Source: Rhodococcus triatomae (GTDB lineage Bacteria > Actinomycetota > Actinomycetes > Mycobacteriales > Mycobacteriaceae). Taken from it: 64,000 nt of DNA. The translations under genes were made by a program, and so were the position numbers. Within the stretch, counting starts at the first letter, position 1. Each line of letters begins with the position of its first letter. Under the pieces are notes generated by a model. The model was given only the letters and a program-made list of their open reading frames with translations, made no database searches and was not told the origin of the DNA. The stretch spans positions 3,162,001 to 3,226,000 of the forward strand of contig NZ_CP048814.1 of the NCBI RefSeq assembly GCF_014217785.1. The letters are read 5' to 3'. Shown here one piece after another: positions 16,834 through 25,434 of the stretch.

Positions 16834-16856
16834 CTGTATGCGGATTGCGTATACAG
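16834..16856. promoter_or_regulatory. Inverted repeat upstream of urtA, probable GntR operator
   Basis: Half-sites CTGTATGCG and CGTATACAG flank a 5-bp spacer; they pair with one mismatch. The same half-site occurs at the urea carboxylase start (10544). Spacing and position, 48-70 bp before the urtA ATG, suit an operator for the FCD-type GntR regulator of the operon. Confidence 0.6.
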
Positions 16857-16993
16857 AGCTGTATTCGTGTGGCCGAACAGTAAACGGAAGTTATTGCGCC
16901 CGAATGTCAGTGAGTGACGTCTTCGTGACGGATGTTTCGCCCGTGTGAACAAGTCCTCACGGCGGTCGAATCGATGCAGCGTCGAGGGGATTC

Positions 16994-17042
16994 CGGTGCC
17001 GGAGAACCGATGCCGGAGAACCGGTGCCGGAGAACCGATGCC
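16994..17042. repeat. 14-bp tandem repeat, 3.5 units
   Basis: The unit CGRTGCCGGAGAAC is repeated three and a half times, alternating CGGTGCC and CGATGCC. It lies just past the 3' end of the reductase gene that stops at 17063. The unit length equals that of the unrelated repeat at 18323. Purpose unknown; slippage-prone minisatellite. Confidence 0.85.
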
Positions 17043-17062
17043 GAGCGGACTGCTCGCGGGGA

Positions 17063-17647
17063 TCAACGTCGTCGGGCGTACTCGGTGACGGCAACTCCGG
17101 TCTCGAAGGTGCGGTTGTCGACCATCTCGAACGAGCTGGGACGGTAGGCGCTGCTCGCGAAGGCGGGGATGCCGCTGCCGAACAGTTTCGGGTGACGTTT
17201 GACGATCAGCCGGTCGATCTCGTCGACCAGCTGGGCGGCCAGGTTGCCGCCGCCGCACAGCCAGATGTCGGCGCCGGGCTCGCGTTTCAGCTCGCGCACG
17301 ACGTCGACGGGGTCGCGGTCCGTGACGACGAGATTCTCGGGCCCGTCGTCGTCCGTGCCGGAGTGGCGGGAGCGGGAGAAGACGAACTGTTCCAGGTGTC
17401 GATACGGGCTCGTGATCCCGTCCGGAAGGCCGGCGGCGTACGTGTTCCACCCCATCAGCACGGCGCCGAACCTGGTGCCGGGCTGGGTGATACCGAGGTG
17501 TGCGGCGGCATCGGTGGGGAGCGCGTCGGCGAGTCGCTCCAGATCGGCCATGTGGTCGCCCTCGAGGGAGAAGGCGTCGAATTGGCCCTCGGGGCCGGCG
17601 ATGTAGCCGTCGAGGCTCACGGCGACGTAGTACACGAGTTCACGCAT
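17063..17647 (-). CDS. Dihydrofolate reductase/RibD C-terminal family protein
   Basis: A 194-residue protein of the RibD C-terminal/DHFR-like fold. The start MRELVYYVAVSLDGYIAGPEG and the NADPH-site-like stretch DIWLCGGGNLAAQLVDEIDRLIV are typical of the many DHFR-like paralogues in actinobacteria. Such proteins are putative NADPH-dependent reductases of unknown substrate, distinct from the FolA of folate synthesis. The ATG at 17647 begins the conserved strand; an ATG 15 bp upstream is possible. It is divergent from a TetR gene with operator-like repeats between, so it is probably that regulator's target. Confidence 0.85.
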   Translation of the reverse strand: MRELVYYVAVSLDGYIAGPEGQFDAFSLEGDHMADLERLADALPTDAAAHLGITQPGTRFGAVLMGWNTYAAGLPDGITSPYRHLEQFVFSRSRHSGTDDDGPENLVVTDRDPVDVVRELKREPGADIWLCGGGNLAAQLVDEIDRLIVKRHPKLFGSGIPAFASSAYRPSSFEMVDNRTFETGVAVTEYARRR

Positions 17648-17668
17648 TGCTGCTCCAATCACTTCATC

Positions 17669-17706
17669 TGTAGTGATTCGTAATCTACAACATGTGTAGT
17701 GATTCG
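17669..17706. promoter_or_regulatory. Operator-like repeats between reductase and TetR genes
   Basis: TGTAGTGATTCG occurs twice as a direct repeat (17669-17680 and 17695-17706). The first copy pairs with CTACA at 17685-17689 to give an inverted repeat TGTAG-N11-CTACA. The placement between divergent genes suits TetR autoregulation and control of the reductase gene. Confidence 0.55.
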
Positions 17707-17721
17707 CGCTAGGGTGAATTC

Positions 17722-18291
17722 ATGGTGCGCAACGACGAACGACGGGTCCTCCTGGCGGACGCGGGCCTGTCCGTGCTGGCCGAACAGGGTGCTCGGGGGC
17801 TGACCCATCGAGCGGTCGATCGTGTCGCCGGGGTGCCGGTGGGCACGACGTCGAACTATTTCCGCACCCGCGACGCCCTCATCGGTGGGCTCGTGGAGCG
17901 GATAGGCGAGCGATTGACTCCGGACGAGGACGTGCTCGCCGGACTGGCGGGGAAGGAGCCGAGCCGTGCACTGTTCGCCGACTATCTCCGCGACATCGTC
18001 CGGCGGCTCACGGAGAACCGGGAGGTGACGCTGGCTCTGTTCGAACTACGACTGGAGAGCACGCGTCGCCCGGAGGTCGCGCGGGTGCTCTCGGAGTGGC
18101 AGCGGGCAGCGTTCGAGGCGGACGTCGCCTTCAACACGGCCGCGGGCCTCCCCGGCGGTTCCCGCGAGATCGCGCTGTTCCACTATGCCGTCGACGGGCT
18201 ACTTCTGGACCGCCTCACCACGCCACTGACCCCGGGCACGTCGACGGACGAGATCGTCGACGCCCTCGTCGCGGGCTTGCTCCCGTCGTGA
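17722..18291 (+). CDS. TetR-family regulator
   Basis: A 189-residue regulator. The N-terminal helix-turn-helix reads LTHRAVDRVAGVPVGTTSNYFRTRDALIGGL near residues 28-58, and the C-terminal half is a helical ligand domain rich in Leu. TSNYF in place of the usual TLYYHF is a common variant. It is divergent from the RibD-like reductase gene, separated by 74 bp with repeats. The ligand is unknown. Confidence 0.85.
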   Translation: MVRNDERRVLLADAGLSVLAEQGARGLTHRAVDRVAGVPVGTTSNYFRTRDALIGGLVERIGERLTPDEDVLAGLAGKEPSRALFADYLRDIVRRLTENREVTLALFELRLESTRRPEVARVLSEWQRAAFEADVAFNTAAGLPGGSREIALFHYAVDGLLLDRLTTPLTPGTSTDEIVDALVAGLLPS

Positions 18292-18322
18292 CGTGCGAGG
18301 TGAGTTCTCGGCAGCTCCTGGT

Positions 18323-18406
18323 CGACGAATCACAGTCGGCGAATCACAGTCGGCGAATCACAGTCGGCGAATCACAGTCGGCAAATCACAGTCAGCGAAT
18401 CACATA
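18323..18406. repeat. 14-bp tandem repeat, six units, running into the ramB stop
   Basis: Six consecutive units of CGGCGAATCACAGT; the first, fifth and sixth have one or more changes. The last unit supplies the final codons and stop of ramB (stop at 18392-18394). Too short and uninterrupted for a CRISPR array. It could slip and alter the RamB C-terminus. Confidence 0.9.
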
Positions 18407-19804
18407 GGGAGACACCGAACTCCGGTGCTCGCTGATGTCGAGTTCCTTGCCCAGGGGCGGAAAGGCGCGCTGCGGGCAATTGAGCCGCTCGCAGACGCGG
18501 CAGCCGGCCCCGATCGGGGTTCCGGGGTTGGAATCGTCCAGGTCCAGTCCGTCCGCGTAGACGGTGCGGTGAGCGTGCCGCATCTCGCAGCCGAGCCCGA
18601 TGGCGAAGGTCTTGCCCGGCTGCCCGTAGCGCTGGGCGCGACGCTCCACGGTCCTGGCGATCCACAGATAACGGCGCCCGTCCGGCATCTGCGCGATCTG
18701 CGTCATGATCTTGCCCGGGTAGGAGAACGTCTCGTACACGTTCCACAGCGGGCAGGTGCCGCCGCTGGTGGAGAAGTGGAAGCCGGTGGCGGACTGTCGC
18801 TTCGACATGTTTCCGGCACGGTCGACGCGGACGAACATGAACGGCACTCCCCGTAGCGCCGGTCGCTGCAACGTGGAGAGGCGGTGGCACACCGTCTCGT
18901 AACTCACCGAGTAGAACGCGGACAGTCGCTCGATGTCGTACCGGAAGTCCTCGGCGACCTCGTGGAACTGGCCGTAGGGCAGGACCGTCGCCGCGGCGAA
19001 GTAGTTCGCGAGGCCGAGCCGGGCCAGCGACACCGACGACTCGGAGGTGAAGTTGCCCTCCGCGACGAGCTTGTCGATCAACTCGCCGTGCTCGAGGTAG
19101 GCGAGTTCGGTGGCGAACTTGAACACCTGCTGACCGCGGGACAGGTGCGGAGAGATCTCCAGCACCCGGGTATCGGGGTCGTAGCGGTGCAGCACGTTCT
19201 CGCCCAGGTCGATACGTTTGACGACCTGCACGTCGTGCACGGTCTCGAGCCGGCGAGCGATCTCTCCGCCGACGTCGCCGCGGTGAAAGCGCATGCGTGC
19301 GGTGAGTTCCTCGGCCGCGGCGTCGAGTTCGTGGATGTAGTTCTGTCGCTGGTAGAAGTAGTCGCGCACTTCCTCGTGCGGCATCGTGATGGCGCCGCTG
19401 CCGCTGCCGTCGCTGAACCGGTCCTCGGTGGCGGCGGCGAGCTGCGCCGTGGTGTTGCGGTAGCGGCGATGCATGTTGACGATCGACTTCGCGAGACCGG
19501 GGTGGGAGCCCACCAGTTCCGCGAGCTCCTGCACGTCGGCGTCGATGCCCATTTCCTGGTCGAGCGCGACCTCACGGAGTTCGGCGATCAGGCGCGTGTC
19601 GTCCTGCGACGAGAAGAACGCGGCGTCCACGCCGAACACCTCGCTGATCCGCAGCAGCACCGGCACCGTCAACGGACGCACGTCGTGTTCGATCTGGTTG
19701 AGGTAGCTCGCCGAGATCTCCAGCATCTTCGCCAGCGCCGCCTGGCTCATCCCGCGCTCGGTGCGCAACTGTCGGAGGCGGGATCCGACGAAGGTCTTGG
19801 GCAT
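18392..19804 (-). CDS. ramB: RamB-type regulator of acetate/glyoxylate metabolism
   Basis: A 470-residue regulator. Residues 7-60 form an XRE helix-turn-helix (LRQLRTERGMSQAALAKML, then SASYLNQIEHDVRPLTV). A long middle resembles the IrrE-like/short-chain acyl-CoA-sensing region, and the C-terminal domain has clustered cysteines (GCRVCERLNCPQR, plus CPLW and GLGCEM) that could bind metal. Length and layout match RamB of Corynebacterium and Mycobacterium, which controls isocitrate lyase. aceA lies 3 kb away. A perfect 9-bp inverted repeat stands before its start, suggesting autoregulation. Confidence 0.88.
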   Translation of the reverse strand: MPKTFVGSRLRQLRTERGMSQAALAKMLEISASYLNQIEHDVRPLTVPVLLRISEVFGVDAAFFSSQDDTRLIAELREVALDQEMGIDADVQELAELVGSHPGLAKSIVNMHRRYRNTTAQLAAATEDRFSDGSGSGAITMPHEEVRDYFYQRQNYIHELDAAAEELTARMRFHRGDVGGEIARRLETVHDVQVVKRIDLGENVLHRYDPDTRVLEISPHLSRGQQVFKFATELAYLEHGELIDKLVAEGNFTSESSVSLARLGLANYFAAATVLPYGQFHEVAEDFRYDIERLSAFYSVSYETVCHRLSTLQRPALRGVPFMFVRVDRAGNMSKRQSATGFHFSTSGGTCPLWNVYETFSYPGKIMTQIAQMPDGRRYLWIARTVERRAQRYGQPGKTFAIGLGCEMRHAHRTVYADGLDLDDSNPGTPIGAGCRVCERLNCPQRAFPPLGKELDISEHRSSVSPYVIR

Positions 19805-19820
19805 ATGCCCACGCTACGAG

Positions 19821-19844
19821 CGTCGTTGCAGCTTCGCAACGACG
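19821..19844 (-). promoter_or_regulatory. Inverted repeat upstream of ramB
   Basis: CGTCGTTGC and GCAACGACG are perfect 9-bp arms separated by AGCTTC, 17-40 bp before the ramB ATG. The GCTTCGCAA part resembles RamB-type sites containing TTTGCAA. RamB autoregulation is known in corynebacteria; binding here is inference. Confidence 0.5.
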
Positions 19845-19952
19845 CATTCGCAGGATTAGCCCGCGCGGCGGCGGGGGAGCGATACGACGACGCGCGACCG
19901 GCGGCCCTTCGGCCACCGGTCGCGCGTCGGATGTCGTGGAAGTGCGTGTGAG

Positions 19953-20813
19953 TCAGATGCCCGGCATCTGCTGGACGGCCGCCTCGTCGATCTCCGGAAC
20001 CTCGAACGGTTCACCGAACTCCGAATACGTCTTCACCTGGGTGCCGTCGTTCTCGCGGACGAGCATCCCGGAGTCGTCGACCCAGTACTCGAGTTCGTTC
20101 GGAACCTGCTCGAACAGCGCCGCGCGCAGCTGGGGCAGGGTCGGCTCGTCCTCCGGAACACCCATCATCGAGAACATGTTGTCGATGTAGGCGTCCTTGT
20201 CCGGGGTGACGACGAACCGCGTCGCGGACACGCCGTTGATCTCGTCGCTGCCGCTCTCCACCGTGTCCTCGGCACCGCTGACGAGCTTGCGGACGGCCTC
20301 CGCGTCGAAGGAACTCGCCATCATCGCACCCATCCCGGTTTCCTCCACCGGCATCCGGTACCAGACCCCGGCCTCCATCCCGTCCTGGGCGGAGTCGAGG
20401 CGGATCAGCACGTCGCCACCGCGCATGAGGACGGTGGCCGCGGCGGGCATCCCCGGGCCGGCGGGCATCTCGGTGAGCACGATCTGCTGCGGGTAGTCCA
20501 CGTGCGCGGTGGACTCGACGCCGTCCGTCACCGTCGTCACCCGCATCGGGCCGGCCGCGAGAGTCTGGTCGACGGCCGCCTCGAGCCGTTCGGTCGGGCT
20601 GGACGCCGACAGGAACGCCGAGTTGTCGACGCCTGCGGGCGCCTCGGTGTCCCCGCCCTTCACGAACAGGAACAGGCCTGCTCCCGCGCCGACGAGCACG
20701 ACCAGGGCGACGACGAGACCGATGACGAGGCCACGCTTGTTCTTGGGGGACTGGTGCTGCCCGGGCGAAGCGGGCGTGTGTGGGCCGGCGGGCGGCGCCT
20801 GGTACTGAGTCAT
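19953..20813 (-). CDS. Membrane-anchored LppX/LprG-like protein
   Basis: A 286-residue protein: a Pro/Gln-rich cytoplasmic N-terminus, one transmembrane helix (GLVIGLVVALVVLVGAGAG, residues about 28-50), then an extracytoplasmic domain. The domain has features of the LolA/LppX/LprG superfamily, with strand-rich repeats such as MRVTTVTDGVESTAHVDYP and DVLIRLDSAQDG. Such proteins bind lipids or lipoproteins in the cell envelope of mycolata. No lipobox is seen; it is held by an uncleaved helix. It stands alone between ramB and fmdA; the role is uncertain. Confidence 0.6.
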   Translation of the reverse strand: MTQYQAPPAGPHTPASPGQHQSPKNKRGLVIGLVVALVVLVGAGAGLFLFVKGGDTEAPAGVDNSAFLSASSPTERLEAAVDQTLAAGPMRVTTVTDGVESTAHVDYPQQIVLTEMPAGPGMPAAATVLMRGGDVLIRLDSAQDGMEAGVWYRMPVEETGMGAMMASSFDAEAVRKLVSGAEDTVESGSDEINGVSATRFVVTPDKDAYIDNMFSMMGVPEDEPTLPQLRAALFEQVPNELEYWVDDSGMLVRENDGTQVKTYSEFGEPFEVPEIDEAAVQQMPGI

Positions 20814-20925
20814 CGTCTCCCCCTCGAGGTTCGCGTCGGCCGGTCGGCCGCAACGGGCGCCGATCCTATCTGCTCCCCCGGGGGGAGGGCGCGCGGAGGG
20901 AGGGTGTGAGGTCCGAACGCGAGGG

Positions 20926-22182
20926 TCAGGTCGCGGCGGAGCGGGGAGCGCCGATGCCCGGATCGATGCGGGTGGGTCCCGACGTGGACGGCGTGACGGG
21001 GAAGTCGAAGATGGCCGTCGGCAGGTACACCGTCGAACACGAGTTGGGAATGTCCACGACCCCGGACAGCCTGCCCTCGATCGGCGCCGCGCCGAGCAGC
21101 AGGTACGCCTGTTCCGGGCTGTAGCCGAACTTGGTGAGGTAGTCGATCGCGTGCAGGCAGGCGCGCTGGTACGACAGGTGCGAGTCGAGGTAGCGCTGTT
21201 CCCCGTCCAGGGTCACCGACGTGCCCGAGAACGCGAGCCACTCCGAGTACTGGGGATCGGTGTTGCCGGGCATGAAGATCGCGTTCTCCGAGACCCCGTA
21301 CGTCTCCATTCCGCCCGGTATGAGGTCGACGCGCAGGTCGATGAAGCCACCCATCTCGATCGCCCCGCAGAAGGTGATCTCGCCGTCGCCCTGGGAGAAG
21401 TGCAGGTCGCCCACCGACAGGTGCGCGCCGTCGACGAACACGGGATAGAAGACGCGGCTGCCCTTGGTGAGGTTCTTGATGTCCTGGTTGCCGCCGTTCT
21501 CCCGCGGCGGTGCCGTGCGGGCCGCTTCGCCGGCGACCCGGTCGTGGTCGGCGTCCGGCAACGAACCGAGGACGGCGTCGCGCGGCTCGGGCGGGAGCGC
21601 CAGCGGTGGTACGCGATCCGGGTCGGTGGCGATCAGCGCGCCCTCGCGGGCGTTCCACGTCGAGAGCAGGGCGGCGGACGGCGCGGTGCCCATCAGGCCG
21701 GGGTGCACGATGCCGGTGAACGACACGTGCGGAACGTGCCGCGACGTGGCCGTCTGTCCGGAGAAGTCCCAGATCGCCTTGTAGGCGTCCGGGAACTGTT
21801 CGGTGAGGAATCCGCCGCCGTTGCCGCGCGCGAAGATGCCGGTGTAGCCCCAGCCCTGACCCGCGAGCGGTCCCGAGTCCTCCTGGGGGATCGGTCCGAT
21901 GTCGAGGATGTCCACCACCAGCAGGTCGCCCGGCCGGGCACCCTCGATCGCGAACGGGCCGGACAGGGTGTGCACGGTGGTCAGGGGGGCGTTCAGGATG
22001 TCGTCGGCCGAGTCGTCGTTGTGGATGGCGCCGTCGAACCATTCGCGACAGTGCACCCGGAACGAGTCACCGGGCTTGACCGTGACCGCGGGCGGGATGT
22101 CCGGGTGCCACCGGTTGTGTCCCACGATCGCCTGGTCGGTGAACTTCTTCGAGGAGTCGAGCGGGAACAACAACTCGGGCAT
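20926..22182 (-). CDS. fmdA: Formamidase/acetamidase FmdA
   Basis: A 418-residue enzyme of the FmdA/AmdA family, which hydrolyses formamide or acetamide to ammonia and the acid. Hallmarks are HNRWHPDIPPAVTVKPGD near the start, HTLSGPFAIEGARPGDLLVVDI, the metal-site region CGAIEMGGFIDLRVDLI and YQRACLHAIDYLTKFGYSPEQAYLLLGAAPIEG. The ATG at 22182 follows AAGGAG at good distance. The gene is 11 bp downstream of fmdB and forms an operon with it. Together with the urea operon it points to scavenging nitrogen from small amides. Confidence 0.93.
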   Translation of the reverse strand: MPELLFPLDSSKKFTDQAIVGHNRWHPDIPPAVTVKPGDSFRVHCREWFDGAIHNDDSADDILNAPLTTVHTLSGPFAIEGARPGDLLVVDILDIGPIPQEDSGPLAGQGWGYTGIFARGNGGGFLTEQFPDAYKAIWDFSGQTATSRHVPHVSFTGIVHPGLMGTAPSAALLSTWNAREGALIATDPDRVPPLALPPEPRDAVLGSLPDADHDRVAGEAARTAPPRENGGNQDIKNLTKGSRVFYPVFVDGAHLSVGDLHFSQGDGEITFCGAIEMGGFIDLRVDLIPGGMETYGVSENAIFMPGNTDPQYSEWLAFSGTSVTLDGEQRYLDSHLSYQRACLHAIDYLTKFGYSPEQAYLLLGAAPIEGRLSGVVDIPNSCSTVYLPTAIFDFPVTPSTSGPTRIDPGIGAPRSAAT

Positions 22183-22193
22183 GTCGTGCTCCT

Positions 22194-22493
22194 TCAGGGC
22201 CGGGGGAGCTTGCGGTGCAGGGGATTGGTCGACGGCTGTGCGGTGGAAGGGCCGGAACGGGACGGTGGCGGTGCCGCGACGACGTCCGGTTCGTGTGCGG
22301 AGCGCGCGGTCCGATCGAGCAGCCGCATCTGCGGTGACGAGCCTCGGCCCCATCGCACCGTCGTGACCACGCGGCGGGCCGGGCGGAGGCAGCGGGCACA
22401 GTCCGCAGCGGTGGGGACGGTCGCCATCGGGAACGACTGCTCGAACGGCCCGCAGTCGGCGCAGTGGAACTCGTAGAGCGGCACGGTCGCCAC
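22194..22493 (-). CDS. fmdB: FmdB-family zinc-ribbon protein
   Basis: A 99-residue protein. The first 45 residues are the FmdB zinc ribbon: YEFHCADCGPFEQS and ADCARCLRPARR give two CxxC pairs. The rest is a disordered Pro/Ser/Arg tail. FmdB proteins accompany formamidase genes and have been proposed as regulators; the mechanism is not settled. It is the first gene of the fmdBA operon. Confidence 0.88.
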   Translation of the reverse strand: MATVPLYEFHCADCGPFEQSFPMATVPTAADCARCLRPARRVVTTVRWGRGSSPQMRLLDRTARSAHEPDVVAAPPPSRSGPSTAQPSTNPLHRKLPRP

Positions 22494-22970
22494 CTCCTGT
22501 CAGAGGAGCCGTCGGACGTACTCGGTATGTCGGTCACGCTAGCGGACCTCGGCGTGCCCGGCAGCGCTTCCGGTGTCCGGTCCGCGGGACTCGGGGGTGA
22601 CGGAAAGCAGTACGTGCGTTATGTGAAAGCGCTCACAACTGGATTGCCCAGCGGTGAGTTCTGTCCGAATCGGGACCGCGCTCCGGCCCGACGGCGGCCG
22701 GCGGGTGTCACTGCTGCCGCAGGGTGGCAATCCGCAGGTGGGGACCTACTTGGGAGTAACCGGAGTCGTCTGCCTGCCCGTCGCAACGGCGAAGAGTCTT
22801 CGCAACCTTTGCAAATGCGCTCGAGAACCTAGCCAAGATTGGCACTTGCAACAGGTAGACGGCACTTTTCGGTTGTGTCATTCTCGGTGAGTACCTAGAG
22901 AGGGCCTGGCAAGGATGTGAAGCAGTACATCCGTACCGGACCCGTAGATCACATGAGAAGTGGAGTCTTG
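22494..22970. promoter_or_regulatory. Intergenic region upstream of fmdB and isocitrate lyase, with RamB-like site
   Basis: About 475 bp between divergent operons. GCAACCTTTGCAAAT at 22802-22816 closely resembles the RamB box known from corynebacteria (core CTTTGCAAA). ACTTGCAACAGG at 22844-22855 may be a second, weaker site. No gene longer than shadow frames was seen. The aceA leader is long and holds AGAGAGGGCC at 22898. Confidence 0.55.
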
Positions 22971-24260
<1,290 letters not shown>

Positions 24261-24306
24261 GAACTGCTCCACGAGACGGTTCCTCCGGGAACCTCTCCGC
24301 GTCGTA

Positions 24307-24345
24307 CCGTGGGGGGAGACCGACAGCCCCGGTCTCCCCCCACGG
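24307..24345 (+). terminator. Terminator hairpin after aceA
   Basis: Perfect 16-bp stem: CCGTGGGGGGAGACCG pairs with CGGTCTCCCCCCACGG around a 7-nt loop. There is no U run, as is usual in high-GC actinobacteria. It separates aceA from the next gene. Confidence 0.8.
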
Positions 24346-24435
24346 GGGACGCACCCCGAGATCCATCCCAAGGCAGTGTCGTACCCAGATCGCCACCCTC
24401 CAATCGAGACGACCCACCAACGAAAGGGAGCTGAC

Positions 24436-25332
24436 GTGAGCAGTGAGAAGATTCAGCGCGTCGGCGTCATCGGCGCCGGAATCATGGGTTCCGGAATCGC
24501 AGAGGTGTGCGCCCGCGCGCACGTCGACGTCCTGGTGTACGAGCAGACCCGCGAACTCGCCGCAGCCGGCCGATCCCGCATCCTGCGCTCCCTCGACCGG
24601 GGCGTGAGCAGCGGAAAGATCACCGAGCGCGAGCGCGAACAGGCTGCCTGGCGCCTGCGTTTCACGAGCGACCTCGGCGACTTCGCCGACCGGCAGCTCG
24701 TCGTGGAAGCCGTCGTCGAGGACGAGAAGATCAAGAGTGAGATCTTCGCCGAACTCGACGGTGTGGTCACCGACCCCGATGCGGTGCTCGCCTCCAACAC
24801 CTCGTCCATCCCGATCATGAAGCTGGGCATCGCCACCACCAAGCCCGAGCGCGTCATCGGAATGCACTTCTTCAACCCGGTGCCGGTGCTGCCGCTGGTC
24901 GAGCTCGTGACGACCCTCAAGACCAGCCCCGCCGTCACCGCGCGTGCCGAGTCCTTCGCCAGCGACATCCTCGGCAAGCAGGTCGTGCGCTCGGCGGATC
25001 GCTCCGGCTTCGTCGTCAACGCGCTCCTCGTCCCCTACCTGCTCTCGGCCATCCGCATGGTCGAGTCCGGGTTCGCGACGAAGGAGGACATCGACAAGGC
25101 GACGGTCCTCGGCCTCGCCCATCCGATGGGCCCGCTCGCGCTCACCGATCTCGTCGGCCTCGACACGGTCAAGTCGATCGCCGATTCGATGTACGAGGAG
25201 TTCAAGGAGCCGCTGTACTCTGCCCCGCCGCTGTTGCTGCGCATGGTCGAAGCCGGACTCGTGGGCAAGAAGTCCGGTGCCGGATTCTACGAGTACGGCG
25301 ACAACGGCCGTGCTACCAAGAAGGCGAGCTAG
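24436..25332 (+). CDS. fadB2: 3-Hydroxybutyryl-CoA dehydrogenase
   Basis: A 298-residue NAD(P)-dependent dehydrogenase interconverting acetoacetyl-CoA and 3-hydroxybutyryl-CoA. The Rossmann motif VGVIGAGIMGSGIAE is at residue 8, SNTSSIPI near 127 and the catalytic histidine in GMHFFNPVPVLPLVEL near 148; the C-terminal domain ends in GKKSGAGFYEY. The GTG at 24436 follows AAAGGGAG at 7 bp; the frame is open 60 bp further but that part is not protein-like. The icl-fadB2 order is the same as in M. tuberculosis. Confidence 0.93.
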   Translation: MSSEKIQRVGVIGAGIMGSGIAEVCARAHVDVLVYEQTRELAAAGRSRILRSLDRGVSSGKITEREREQAAWRLRFTSDLGDFADRQLVVEAVVEDEKIKSEIFAELDGVVTDPDAVLASNTSSIPIMKLGIATTKPERVIGMHFFNPVPVLPLVELVTTLKTSPAVTARAESFASDILGKQVVRSADRSGFVVNALLVPYLLSAIRMVESGFATKEDIDKATVLGLAHPMGPLALTDLVGLDTVKSIADSMYEEFKEPLYSAPPLLLRMVEAGLVGKKSGAGFYEYGDNGRATKKAS

Positions 25333-25352
25333 CCACGCCCCTCCCGTCGCCC

Positions 25353-25410
25353 GTGCGCCTTCGGTGACCGATAACGTCTCTCTCGACGTCGTCGGTCAGC
25401 GGGGGCGCAC
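25353..25410 (+). terminator. Stem-loop between fadB2 and the metE-like gene
   Basis: Two nested stems: GTGCGCC with GGGCGCAC, and inside it TGACCGA with TCGGTCA plus ACGT/ACGT. It may terminate fadB2 or act in the 5' leader of the next gene. It does not resemble a cobalamin or SAM riboswitch. Confidence 0.45.
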
Positions 25411-25434
25411 AGGTGCTTGAAGAAAGGTCGTCTC

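Noticed and set aside
18323-18406. Six regular repeats as a CRISPR array
   Set aside because: The units are 14 bp and contiguous, without spacers.
25333-25434. Cobalamin or SAM riboswitch before the metE-like gene
   Set aside because: Only about 100 bp are available and the conserved boxes of these riboswitches are not present; only a simple stem-loop is seen.
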